DNA of 64,000 bases from Gonium pectorale. Its lineage: Eukaryota; Chlorophyta; Chlorophyceae; Chlamydomonadales; Volvocaceae. The translations under genes were made by a program, and so were the position numbers. Every line of letters begins with the position of its first letter. Within the stretch, counting starts at the first letter, position 1. Below are positions 31,315 through 43,700 of this stretch, piece by piece. The stretch is from NCBI GenBank assembly GCA_001584585.1, contig LSYV01000008.1, positions 2,459,538-2,523,537 of the forward strand. Direction: 5' to 3'. A model generated the notes under the pieces. That model saw only the letters and a program-made list of their open reading frames with translations. It made no database searches and was not told where the DNA came from.

Positions 31315-34300
31315 CTACGCCTGGCGCTTGGCATCGGGCGTATCCGCCGCCCGCCCCTCGCCGTCCTCGGCCTTGCGCTTGCCTCGGCCGCCGCGCCCGG
31401 GGCTGCGCCCGCCGCGGCCTCCACCACGGCCCCGCCAACCACCGTCGCGGCCCCGTCCGCGGCCCCCGCCCCGCCCGCCGCCTCCGTTGGGCGCCTGCAG
31501 AGGAACGGAACGGCACTGGAGGATTCAGCAGCGTGCACACACGTCAGGCCCTCCGCGAGGCGGCACACATACAGTTCACACGCCCACCACAACACTGTCG
31601 TTCTGCGGGTCAGGACAGCAATGACCCCCGTGCTAGGCAGCACCTATCCAGCAACGTTACGCGCATCTCCCGTTTTACCGCACAACATGTCATATTCCCA
31701 TGGTTCCGTACATCGGCAATGCGTAGCATTTGCATGTTGTTATGTTATGGTTCCATGCCGTAGCCGAACCGGAGCTTGAGTGCTTTTGATGCCGAGGCAG
31801 CCGCCTGTTGCCGTCGCCTCGCCCCGCTCTAGGGCACCAGGCCCATGAGCTGCTACTATACCCATTTCGTTAAGTGAGCAACTGGCGGAAGGTAAGATCA
31901 GCTCCTTGACATCGGCCTATCGTGCCTACGTCGCGGACACCCCTTTTCGTGACACCGTGACACCGTCGGCCCAGTACGGTAGCGTTGGCTGGTAGCCGCT
32001 CCCCGACTCGGGTACCGCGCTCTGGGTATCGGTATCACGGTGTCACGGAAAGCGGTTTCGGTGACGTCGGCACAAAAGACTGGTAGCAAGGACCTTCCGC
32101 CAATCAGTCGTGTAACGAAAGGGACCTGGTAGCCGCTAATCCGTGCCCAAAGGCAGGACGAGACATTCAGCAACATGCGCTGCATCCGCACCAAACACAC
32201 ACAAACACATAACGGAAGCCAGCGCCACGCACCCGTTATCCTAAGGACCCACCTCTCGCTCGGCGCCCCCCGCCGCGTCCTCCTGCTCCAGCTCCGGCTT
32301 GGCCTCCGTCGCCTCGCCGCCGGCACTGGCGGCGGCAGCCGCCGCCGCAGCCGCCCGCTGTCGCGCCGGCTGCCACTGCGTGGGGCCGCCGCCGGCCAGC
32401 TGCTGCTGCAGCTGCTCCTCCAGCGGAGTGGCCTCGGGAGGCACCACCTTAATGCCCGACAGGATGAAGCCGCCCGTGCCCGAGCACGTCATCTCCGGGT
32501 GTGTCCGGGCGGGCAGCACCTGCGCGGGGCGGGGGCGGGGCGGCGAACGGAGGAGGTTCAGGTCATGGGCGGGCGCCGGGGGACGAGGAGGGGGACTGAA
32601 GGACAAGGGCGGGTAGTGAGGGAACGCCGCACCGCACGGTGGGCAGCCGGCGTGTGGGAGCGCGGGAAAAGGTGGAGCGGCGCAGCCTGCGAGGGCTCCC
32701 GGCGCTCTTCCCTGGACGTCTCTGGCCTCAACACGCTTCGTACATACCCAGCTGCGAGCCGCACCGACTCGGTCATTATCTCGGGTGGGAAAGCCAAGCT
32801 CATGACCCAGAACCGTCTTGCAAGCCTGCCCCAGGGATAATCCCTTGCGGACCCACATTGCGGACCCACACACCACACAAAACACATAGTCATGCAGGGG
32901 CGTGCGGTGGCCCCCCCCACACCCAAAGAGCCCTTGTGGGACATCAACGGGCGGCCCCTGGACGCGCACGCACCCCGCCCGCCCCTGCCCTGGTCGTACC
33001 TGGTAGGGCCGCAGCCAGCTCTCCTGCACCTGCAGCAGCACCGCGTTGCGGCTGGCCTGCAGGTGCGACAGCGCCTCCGCCAGCGGCTGCGACCAGGGAC
33101 AGAAGACCGCGAAGGTGGCAGAGGGCGCCAGCAGCGGCCAGATGGCGGCCAGCAGCGCCGTGGGGTGGCACTTGGGGTGGGCCACCAGGCAGCTGTCGAA
33201 GCCTGCCGGGGGAGAGGGGCGGGGCGGGGCTCCCGTCAGCGTAGACCAGGAAGTCGGGCGGTTTCCACGTCAGCTCGCACGTACTGGTGCGATGCACGGT
33301 GGGGGAATGCGGAAGGAGCGAGGCAGGAGTACGGTGCCTTACGGCACGGAGTACGGCTGCAGGATCCTGAGAAAGTTAAGGACGTATGCCTGGGGGAGCT
33401 GGGACCCCCGGCTGCCAAGTACAACAACACACAACACTCACGCTGACGTGCCCCGTGTCGCACCGTAGCACATCGTACGCACCGTAACGTACGCAACGCA
33501 CCGTAAACAGGCCCTCCCGCCCACCCCCTCCGCCGCTCACCCGACTCCAGCGCGGGGTTAAGCACCTCTGGGCGAGGCCTGAACGACCCATACCCGCCGC
33601 CTCCGCCCCCGCCCGCGCCGCCCGCGCCGCCTCCGTCCTTCTGCTGCTTGCCGCGCTGCTGCCGCTGCCCCTCGCTCGACGGGCCCGGCCCCGCGTCGCC
33701 GCCCTCAGCCTCCGCCGCGCCGCGTTGCCCCGCGTGCCCGGCCTTCTCGCCCTCAACCCGCTCCTCGCCGCCAGCCGCCGCTGACGTGCCCTCCGCCGCG
33801 GGCTGCTCCTGGGGCGCTGAGTCAACGTCCATGGCCTGCGGCACCACCACTGCATCCGCCGCCGGCGGCACCGCCGGCATCTCAACAGCCGCCCGCGCGG
33901 GCGCAGTCGCCGCTGCCGCTGCGTGCTCGACCGCCAAAGCCTGGGCAAGTGACACGACGGGGGCCAAAATCAATGCACCGGCACTGCACATCGCGGTCGG
34001 TGGTTTGGGGAATCCGCCGGCGCTCGACAACACAGCTGAGGACCGAACGCCCGGCCCCAACGCAAATGGCTTCGCAGCGAGCACTGCGGCACGATCCCTG
34101 GCTTATTTTACTCGTCCCACCCTCGCCGTCCGCGCCTTATAAGACGCACCCGGTCCTTGAGCATACTGGAGGTGAGGGCCGTGAACAGCACGGAGCGATG
34201 CCCGGCGTCCAGGTTCATCTGCCGCACCGCATCGAGCGGGGCCTGCGGGGGAGGGGAGGGGTAGAGGGTTGGAAGGCGTTCTCAGTAGAGAAGCCCAGGG

Positions 34301-37300
34301 GCAGGGTAGGGTAGGGGAGGGGAGGGGAGGGGAGAGAGCGAGCAGGCGGCTTGGGAGGGAAAGAGGGCTGACGAATGGGCGGCACTTCGGGCATCACGAT
34401 GCGAGTACATCCAAAGCCTTTGTACACCCGTTCCATCGTCCTCATCGCATCTGTCCTGATCCCCGACCGGAAATATGTGTAGCTCCCAGTCCCCTTCGGA
34501 CCCGGCGCCCCCATGACCCCGCGTGGGCCCCGCGTGTGGCTCACCTGCCGCTCGTCCAGCTGCAGTGCGCACACCGCCCCCAGGCCACCCAGCCGCTCCA
34601 CCGCGGCGGCCGTCACCACGCCCATGCAGTGCTCCACCACCAGCACCTGACGGGCGGGAGCAGGGGAGGCGAAGATGCAAACGTCTGACGAGAGAAGGGG
34701 CTGGCATTTGGCGGCATCCGGTGGCCAAGTCACACCATAACCGGGTAGACAAGTGCTCAGGGGTTGGTGTGTGTGTGTTGTTCCGTACATGTATCGCTGT
34801 TCGAGGTACCAGGCGGCGGCGCGCGGCACCCCCAGCTGCGCGCCGACGAGAGGGCCTGGCCCCCGAGACTCACTGTCGCAGGTCCTCTAGTGTCACGTCG
34901 CCACGGGTGATGGGCAAGGCGCAACACGACTAGACCTGCTATCCGTCGAGTTGCCACCCGAAGAAAGCACCCGCAACGGGCTGCGAAGGACCCACGCGCC
35001 TCGCTGTCACGCACCAGAGAGTCCGCGTGCCTCCCTTCCGCGCATGCCGTACACCAGCCTGGCCCTCCGTGGATTCCGTGTGCTATGAAATATACCTATC
35101 TGCCGCAGCATGGTACCGGCAGTACTGCGCTCAGTTGGTGACATTTCCGGGAAGAGATCCAGCGTGACATTACGGTACATGCGGCTGGATTGCTGTCTTT
35201 CGGCAACCTATGTGCACATGTGCACGTTGCTAGATTTGCAGCCGGGTTGTTCTGTTCGGGGGCATGGAAGCGGCAAGTGGCCCCGGGGTGGTGGGCAGTG
35301 AGCCGCGAATAACGCCGCCCCTGAAACTCACTTTCGCAGGTCCTCTAGAGTCACGCCGCCACGGTGGAATATAAGGCAATGCGCAACTCGACTAGACCTG
35401 CTCATCCATCCCGTCCCGGGTGCTCCCTCGCTGGCGTACACCACCATCCAGCCCCAAGGCGCATGGGTGCCGCATCCGCTCCTCTTGACCAAAAAGCTCC
35501 GTGCCCGCCTCGCCCTTCACGGGTCCTACACCCCAGAAATCTCCCTCTTCCTCCGTCCCAATCAACACACACACACACATTAGGTATGGTGCCTCCCAGG
35601 GTTAACCCTCAATAGCCGCACGGGCTGTTCTGTGCAGACGAGCCCCTCTGTCCCAGGGTTGTTCTGCACGTGCGGCCAGCCGCAGCCCCAACCGCACCCC
35701 CCACCCGTGACGCAAGGGCACCAGGGCGCACAAGCAGCGACCGCGGGGGTTCCAGCGGCCCGCTGGCTGTACCCGTGCCCGCCCGCCGCCGTCACGTCCA
35801 GCAACGCCACCAAGGCGCCCCGCCTGCCCGCCGGTGCCCCCGACCCGCAGCCCACCCCACCCCGCCCCGACCCCTTCCTCACCCGCGCCCCTGCCGCCAC
35901 GTTGGCCAGCGACAACATGATGGCCAGGCTGTCGTGGCGCAGGTGCCACACGCGTTCGGGCTGCTTGTCGTAAAATGCCTGCGGAGTGTCGAGAAGTCGG
36001 GGAGCGCGTCAGCAGCAGGGCAGCAGCAGGGCAGGATAAGGTCGCACGGGCGCACACAGCCACACAGGCAGTCGTGGCAGTGGTCTAGCCCATGGGCATA
36101 CAGCCGAACGGAGTGCTCGGGGAGTATCCCTGCCGGTATCCTGCAGTCCAGCCCGGTTCAAAGCGCACCTCGCACACGATCCGCGCGGTGGGTTTCCGTA
36201 CGGTGACGTACGTGAGGTACTTCTTGGCCTTGCGCCGCTTGTACTTGTCCTGAGAGAACTCGGTCTTGGTCTGCGGCGGCAAGGTAAGGTAAAGGGGTTT
36301 TGGGCAGAGGTCAACTCCCACTCGGGGGTGGACGTGCGAAGTGCGGCACAGCATGTCATGTACGCCGCCGCAGAGCGCTGCGATAAGGGTGCTAGAACGC
36401 CGCACCGGTTTTCAAGCGGTTTCCAGTCGAGACGGACATGGTTGCACGGGCATTCATTCGTGGCCATACCCGTCTCTGGTTACGACGACGCACCGTACCT
36501 GGAAAGTGGCACTGTTGCTACACAGTGCATCGATGATCTCCTTGCCCGCCTGCGAGGCCACGAGTCCGGAGCATGTCGACCGCGGGCGGGGGGGCGGGCA
36601 GCTCAGTCAACGAACATCCCTTCAGGAAGAGGGGATCCACACAAAAAGTCATGTCCGGGCGCCCGCCTCAGCCACAGACATGGATCATTATCCTACTCGA
36701 CGGCCACGTATGAACCCGCCAAGGGCACCTTGGCCAACACCCCGCCCTGCATGACAGGAGTGAGACAAGCTGTGCCGCACCTTGCCAGAGGCCTTAAGCT
36801 CGCGGATCTCCTCGTGCGTGAGCTTCTGGTTCTCAGTGTTGCGGTCAAAGATGGCGCTGTTGTCTCGTTCCGTCTCGGTAATGCGCGTTATGCCGTCGTC
36901 GGGCGGCCTGCAGGTGCGACACGGGCCCACAGCGTGGTTTCCGGCAGGGTCGTGGGAACACGCCGGGTTTTGGAGACGCGTGCCACCGGGTCCACCTTTG
37001 GCCCTCCGAATCAGAAGCTCCTGCATTTCCCGCACCGAACGTCTGAATGTTCAGGCACTCACAGTAGCACGCGCTGCAGGCTCTTGCCGTCGGCAGTGAC
37101 CTCGAAGAGGGACCCGTAGGGCGCGCCAACCAGCGGCGCCGCCGGGACGTTGTACTTTCCGACTCGGATCGTGCTACAAGACGAAAGGGCGGGTATCGGG
37201 TCACGTAGGCGCTTGAGATTAGCGCCGGAGCAAGAGAAAGCAGGCGTACCCGTTTGCCTTGAGCTTCTGCACGAAGGATACCTTCTCGCCATTCACATCT

Positions 37301-37344
37301 AGCACGAGGTGATCGCCTTCCTGCATCAATCCGTCAGCCGCCAT
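31315..37344 (-). CDS. TRM6: TRM6, non-catalytic subunit of tRNA m1A58 methyltransferase, with RGG tail
   Basis: Partner of catalytic TRM61; together they methylate A58 in the tRNA T-loop in the nucleus. Twelve exons, high to low: 37344-37250, 37173-37063, 36907-36781, 36549-36499, 36270-36169, 35978-35883, 34646-34545, 34242-34150, 33940-33541, 33202-33000, 32519-32253, 31494-31315. Every phase matches, giving 608 residues (human 497). Conserved blocks include GDHLVLDVNG (start), GAPYGSLFEVT, NQKLTHEEIRELK, TKTEFSQDKYKRRKAKKYL, VRKPTARI, VLVVEHCMGVVTAAAVERLGG, VAHPKCHPTALL and SWLRPYQVLPARTHPEM...GGFILSG. Exon 9 encodes a long acidic/Gly-rich insert. The last exon adds a 59-residue tail with many RG/GRG repeats and two basic clusters (GKRKAE, DAKRQA), absent from human and yeast proteins. 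ATG 37344 begins MAADGLMQEGD. Confidence 0.93.
31861..32123. repeat. imperfect foldback (hairpin) of about 263 bp in TRM6 intron 11
   Basis: The outer arms CCCATTTCGTTA...ACTGGCGGAAGGT (31861-31893) and the complement of 32092-32123 pair with few mismatches. The inner arms around 31921-31966 pair with 32031-32076, sharing CGTGACACCGTGA. The loop is roughly 31970-32030. The arms are diverged but continuous over about 100 bp. A foldback/MITE-type element or a small-RNA precursor would both fit; no clear target-site duplication was seen. Confidence 0.6.
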
Positions 37345-37778
37345 GCTGTTTCCGGCGGTTGCGTCGCCGGCAACCTGAAGGTTAGGCAGGCACCACGATT
37401 CCTTCACGAGCCTTTTGCTAACACGTAAATCTGATGAATAAAATGAGCAAAGGCAGGAATAGGACACTGTTGGTGAAAGTGCCCGGGTTGCCGTGCACCG
37501 ATTTCGCCTTCATGACCTTCTTCAGGCAGCCCAATCCACACTTGTCAGTACAACAGTTTGCCGTCTGTGCTTATGCAATTAGCCTTGCACAATTTATTTC
37601 TGACCTCCAGGTGAACCGGCGTGTTGTTGGCCCGGCCCGGCTTCATCCACACACCGTCAATCCCCTACTTCACAGTCACAGCGATTACGGGTCCCCGATC
37701 GCCCGCTGGGCTCGGCTGGGTCTTGGTTGACGGCCGCTACCGCCGGGGGCGGCCCCAGGCAGGGGCCGGCTGGTCAGC
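37345..37778. promoter_or_regulatory. divergent promoter region of TRM6 and the DWNN gene
   Basis: Only 434 bp separate the two start codons, which face away from each other, so both promoters must lie here or overlap the 5' exons. The segment is richer in A/T than the flanking exons. An AATTTATTTC stretch near 37587 is TATA-like in the TRM6 direction, but no core element can be assigned. Confidence 0.5.
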
Positions 37779-40700
37779 ATGACCAGCACAATTCGCTTCA
37801 AGTTCCGTGCGGAGCTCAGCTACAGCAACCTGCCTTTCGATGGGCACTACATCACGGTCGGAGAGCTCAAGCGGCTCATCGCCGAAAAAAAGGGCCTGGG
37901 CATCGATGCAGCCAACGAGCTGCAGCTCACGGATGCGACTTCAAAGCGGGACTATGACAACGACAGCGAGCAGGTGATGAAGAACTCGGCAGTCATCGTC
38001 AAGCGCGTTGCAGCCGCGGCCCGGCCCAAGACCATCATCAGCAGTTCAACGACGGCTGCGGTGGCACCTGTGCCATCAGCAGCCGCGCCCTCACTGGCGC
38101 CTTCTGCGATAAGTGCAGATCTTGGCGCGGTGCAACCCCTCGATGACGAGTTTGGAGAGGACCCGCTGGTTAAGTCGGCAGCGGCTCAGCAGGATGAGCA
38201 GCAGATGATGGCGTTCCTGGCACAGGCCGCGAAGGGCGTCTCGCTGGAGAGCCAGCTCGCGCTGCAGGCAGCTGCTGGACGTGGCGGGCGTGGGCGCGGC
38301 CGGGGCTTTGGCCCAGGTGGCCGCGGCGGGCGAGGCGGCATGATGAACCGCGAGTGCATGCGCTGCGGTCAGCTGGGACACTTTGTGAACGAGTGCCCCA
38401 CGCAGGGCGACCCCGCTTACGACAAGCGCCTGAAGGTGCCCTCGGGCATCCCTGCTTCCAAGATCCAACGGAATGCTGACGGCAGCCTGTACCTACCAGA
38501 CGGGGAGCTGGGGGAGCTGGCCGCAAATACCCAGGCCTTTAACAAGCTAGCCGCGATGATGGGGCGTGGGCCAACGCCCCCCGCAGCCGTGCCAGGGCCG
38601 GCGGACTCGTCGGCCCTTGGCTTGGCCGCTGCCGCTGGTCCGTCGGGGGCGGCACCAGCATCAGGTTCGGGGCCGGCTTGGCAGCAGCCTGGGCGGGCGG
38701 CGGCGGATGCGGCGGCCCGGAATGCAGCGGCCGCGGCGGAGCAGCAAGACCTTGAACGGCAGCAGCAATTGCTTGAGCAGCAGCAACAGCAGCTCGCCCT
38801 GCAACAGCAGTTAATACAGAAGCAATTGCTGCAACAGCAGCTAATGCAACAGCAGCAATTACAACAGGAGCAGACCGCTATAGCGGCGGACGTGGGCGTT
38901 GCCGCAGGAGCCGGTGCTGCAGGCGCCATGACTTCTTTTGGCAGCCTTATCCCTGCCACCGCCTTGGACATCGACCAGAAGCCCCCGGTCTCGGCACCCT
39001 CTGTCTCTGCGCCCGACTCCACGGCGGTCACAGCTTCAGCCGCTGAGCAGAAGCCGGCTGTCGAGTTGCCAGATATCAAACCGGCCCAGCCGCAACTGTT
39101 TGATGACGACTTTGACCACGGCGCGCAGCCGGCCGCACAACAGCAGCCTGTGAAGCTCAACCTGGGCATGGTTATTGACGAACCGGCCAGGCGCTCCACC
39201 TCGCCCGCACCCTCCCGCCTCACCGGTTCACGGGCCGTGGGCGGGGTGATGGAGGGCGGCACCGCCGCGGCCGCGATGCGCGCCTCTGCGCCGCCACCCG
39301 CCGCGACGACCTCCGGTCGCGGCGGCGGCGCTGACCGGGCGGTGGACCGAGACGCGGAGCTGGAGCGGGATGGTGTGCCTGCGTCCATTCGCAGCCAGGG
39401 CTGCAGCGAGCGGGAGCTGATGATGGCGCTGCCCTTCCTGCGCGACCTGCTGCCGGGGGACATGGCGATGGCGGACGTCTTCAGGTGCGGGTTGCTCGCG
39501 AGGTCACGGCATCACGCGTCTGTAACCTGCGGAAGCAGCATGTGTTACCGGTAGCTAGGGGTCTCTCGGGCGCTTCCGGAGTCCAGCGGTATAGTTTGAC
39601 ACATGCGCCAGGCCCTCTGCGGGGGCTGCGCGCCGCTGGTGCAGGGCAAGCTGCCCACGCACTAGGCAGAGTTTGTAGGTTTGCCACCATCTGCTGCGCC
39701 AACCAATGTTTACATGCTTTCTTTGCCCACCTTTGCACCTCTCTCCACTCCAGGGCGTTCGGTGGAGGGCGGCCGCTGTCCCGGCGGCAGTTCCTGGACA
39801 TGCAGTCGCTGGCTATCAAGCAGGCCGCCGAGCGCTCGGGCCGCCGTGCCGCCGCCGCCGCCGCCCGGCGCGGCGACGACCCGCACGAGCGGCATCACGG
39901 CCGGGGGCACCACGAGAAGCTCAGTGGCCGCGACAGGGATCGCTACGAGCACGGGCGGCGCAGCCGCTCCCGCGATCGTCGCTCCAAGCGCTCGCGCTCC
40001 GGCTCCCGCTCTCGGTCACGGACGCGGTCGCGATCCCGCTCGGCCTCCAAGCGGCGGCGCGGGCGGGACGATTATGACGGTCGTGGACGCGACCGGATGC
40101 GCGAGCGTGAGAAGGAGCGGGATCGTGACCGCGGACAGGAGCACGTTCGGGAGCGGGAGAAGGAGCGCGAGCGGGAGCGGGGCCGTGAGAAGGAGCGCGA
40201 GCGGGACCGGGAGCGGGAGCGCGACGGGAGGGACAAGGAGCGTGAGCGCCAGCGGGCCAAGGATGCCACTGAAGGGTCGCCGTCGGTGCCGCCGCGACGG
40301 GGCGAGGCGCGGAAGCAGGGCGAGGAGGCGCGTGGCGTGGCAAAGGTGAGCGAGTGCATGAGGGCTATCGGCTGGGCCCAGGGTGGATTCGGTTGCAGGA
40401 GGGGCTGGACAGAGGGTTGGCTTGTGGCAGGGCGGAAGGGAGTCACAAGCTCACGAAAGCCTCCACTCCTGCGGTACATGCGCTGGAAAGACATACTATG
40501 GGAGTTGCGTGCCCCGTGTGGACGTGCGGGCTGCATATGCTGTTAAGTGCTGCAGCGTTGTTGCCTTCCTGTGATTATTGGTCTTGTCGTGCGGTGTGTT
40601 GGCTATCCGGGTTCAAGCGGTGAAAGTGATGTGCCTATGCTCCTTCCGATGCACTGACTCTTCCGCAGGTCACGACATCAAAGGATGCAGCGCCTAACAG

Positions 40701-43700
40701 CGCAGATGCTGCTGAGCCGCCCACCGCCGTCAGTTCGGGTAGCGAGCCGCCGCCTGCCGCACGGGGCGGAGCTGCGCCCGAGGAGGCCAGCCGCGGAGCG
40801 CGGGAGCTGCCCGAGGGTGGTGGCGGCGACGTTGAGCAAGGGAGAGCTGAGCCGAGTGGCCGGTCGCGATCGGCGTCTCCAATCAGGTGCTGCTTTCCTC
40901 CGCGCGGGGCCACGCCTTCCCGCATTGCATTGCATGCCGCACTGCCCGTATGCCACCATCGTGGAATCCGCCTCGTTGTCCGTGTGCCGCGCGTCTCTGT
41001 GTCAGCGTGCGCTTGCCAGCCTGTGATTGCCGTGTCATGTCATGCGCAGCGTGAACCCATCTACCGACTTGTCGTATCGCATGTACACGCTGCAATTGTA
41101 CACTTTTTCCAAGTTGCACTGCCTGTTATCAGCACGGCAGTCGCGCACGCCACGCGGAGCACGCGCCCTGCATTGCATGCCTGGGTACCACCATGCTCGC
41201 TCCATGCTGCAAGGTCCTGCACGGGCAGGCGCCGGCGACGGCGCCGGCGCTTCCCATTGATGAGATGGATGTGACAGTTGAGCCCGCCGTGCCTGTCCCT
41301 GAGAGTGGCTCGACACGCGACCTATGGCATGGGCTGCCTGGACATCTCAGCCGTCGTGGCAGGCCGGCTGCTGGCTGAAGTTGGCGTCGATGGAAGAGCT
41401 GCGCCACCGCCTTGTACCCTGTGCTGAGAAGCGGGGTAGGGATGGCCGAGGTCTGAGGCGGAGTTGCTGCTGCACTAAGTTGCGAGTGGGTAGCCAGGTT
41501 AAGGCCTGAGCCTTGGCGGTTGATGCTGGTGCGCTGATGCAGTAGGGGAACCAGCGCGTGGGTCGTGAGGCGCACGCTAGCCGTGCGAGGCGACCTGTGA
41601 GTTGCTTCAGGCCGGACGTCGCCCCATTGCTATGCCTTACGCCCAGGCCTTGGTTATGCAACTCTTCTGCAATAATGTTGCAACGTATGCGGCCCTGAAT
41701 GCCGGAACTGGAACCGAACAATGACACTGCACTGCGATTTACCAAGCGCTGTAACCCTGACGCCATGACGCATACGCGTTCGTTCGCCGCCTGTGGGCTG
41801 GCAAGCCTGGCATCGTGTGACCGGGGGCTGACCGCACCCGACTGACCCGGCATACGCTGATAGACCCGCGTAACCGTGTAACGTCCGCACCACGCGAGTG
41901 CCTGTGCTAAGATGACCTAGCGGGGTTCGGCCTCACGGCACGGCGCGCGGTTGGCTGTCACTCTAGTCCGCCAAGCCCAGCACCTCCATGAGTTGCGGTC
42001 GTACTGGGTTGGCTGGGTCCGCGTCCCCGATGCGCCGAGTGCACACTCCCGGTTCTCCGTAGCGAGCCGCACCTTGCTGCGTTGCAGTGGGTATGGCTAC
42101 TGTTCCTGCGGGCCTGATAATGTAGATGAAGCGTTGCGTTGCGGGTGGTTAACCTCGTCCGCACGGGTCTGGAGTCCGACACCGGCCGCGTGGGTTATTG
42201 TGTGGAACTTTGAGGTTGGGTGCGCTACGTGTGGAGCTTTGAGGTTGGGTGCGCTACGTGCAGTGTCACAAGACGAGATCCAATCTTTTGGGGCCTGTGC
42301 ACAAGGGTGGTAGCGTTCGCAGAGGGCTCTTCAAACCTGGGAACATCAACCGTTCAGACTGTACCATATTTTGCGCGCGGGAGTGCGCGGTGCAAGTCGT
42401 TTGGGTGCAGTTGATGTTTTATCGGGTGCAGGTGTGGGTCACACTGCGGGTCATGTGCTTGTGGTGTAGGTTTCCGTACGGCAGCTTGCTGCCATCCTGC
42501 AACTGTGGTGGAAGAGGCCACGCCCGCCGCCGCATCCGCCCAAACATGCATGGGCCGCGCATGACAAGTGTACCAACCGCGGTGATGCACCACCCACGGC
42601 GCCCAACGCAGCGTCCGGGCCCCTCCTGAGCCTGCCATCGACAGCACACAGGCACCTGACTCGTGGCCGCCAACTGTTCTCTTCCACATCTAATGATCGT
42701 ACTGTGAAGCGACTCCTCTCGGGCCCTTCGTGTGCTCCCCGCGTGTGCTGTCCGCAGGCGCGCCGAGGCGGGCGGCGAGGACGGTGGCGCCAGCAGCGGC
42801 AGCAGCGCAGACGAGGCTGAGGCGGCGGCGAAGAAGCGCCAAAAGCCGCAGCAGCCACAGACGTCTGGCCGCGGTGACCGCCACTCTCCCGCCTCCCAGT
42901 CGCCCCAGTCCAGCGCGGGCGCCGATGCTGGCGCCGTCAGCACCGGCGCCGGCGCCGCTGCCGGCTCCACGTTCGAGGGGCCTGCGGTGGGCGATGACGG
43001 CGGCGGCAGGGAAGGCCGGTCTCACCGGTCCAAGCACAAGAAGCACAAGAAGGAGAAGCACAAGGATCGTGACAAGGAAAAGAAGCGCAGCAAGAAGCAC
43101 AAGGACAAGAGCCGCGAGAAGGACAAGGAGAAAGAAAAGGAAAAGGACCAGGAGCGGCCCAAGAGCGCTGCGCCCGCCGGCGCAGGCGCGCCGGAGGGAG
43201 GGCAGCAGCCCCGGGTGGCGCAGCAGGCGCCACAGGACAAGGCAGCGGGCTACGGCGGCTATGGGGAGGAGGACTACGAGGAGGACTACGGCGACGGGTG
43301 AGTGGCGGGCCCAGCTATGGTGGGTGGCACAGGGCACCTTTTCTGACAGTGTGTTACACGCTTGCGGGGACTACTCAGTGCTATCGGGCATTGCAACTTG
43401 TCAATGGATGCGTGCAGCGGCCGCCGTTATTACATGCCAATGCCGGTATGCCGCCGTTGCGTCCCGACAGACCGCTTGAGGACTACGACTACGAGGATGC
43501 GGAACCCCAGCCCCAGCGTAACCCGCGCTCGGGGCCCAGCGGAGGCGGCGGCGGCGGTGGCGCTCCTCCAGCTGGGGGCGTGCGGAGATTCGAAAGCCTG
43601 GACGGCGAGCGGCCAGGACCGGCGCTGCAGCGGCGCGCGCGCAGCCGCAGCCGCAGCCCCGTGCGGGCGCCGCCGCCCCGCAGCGGCGCCGGCGGGCCGG

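Noticed and set aside
33236..33300. Possible TRM6 exon reading KPPDFLVYADG
   Set aside because: The join 33541/33202 already restores frame and matches the family; this segment would break the phase.
38417..39463. 348-codon minus-strand open frame with poly-Cys/Ser
   Set aside because: Antisense of the Gln-rich region of the DWNN protein (CAG read backwards); the sense strand has DWNN and CCHC domains.
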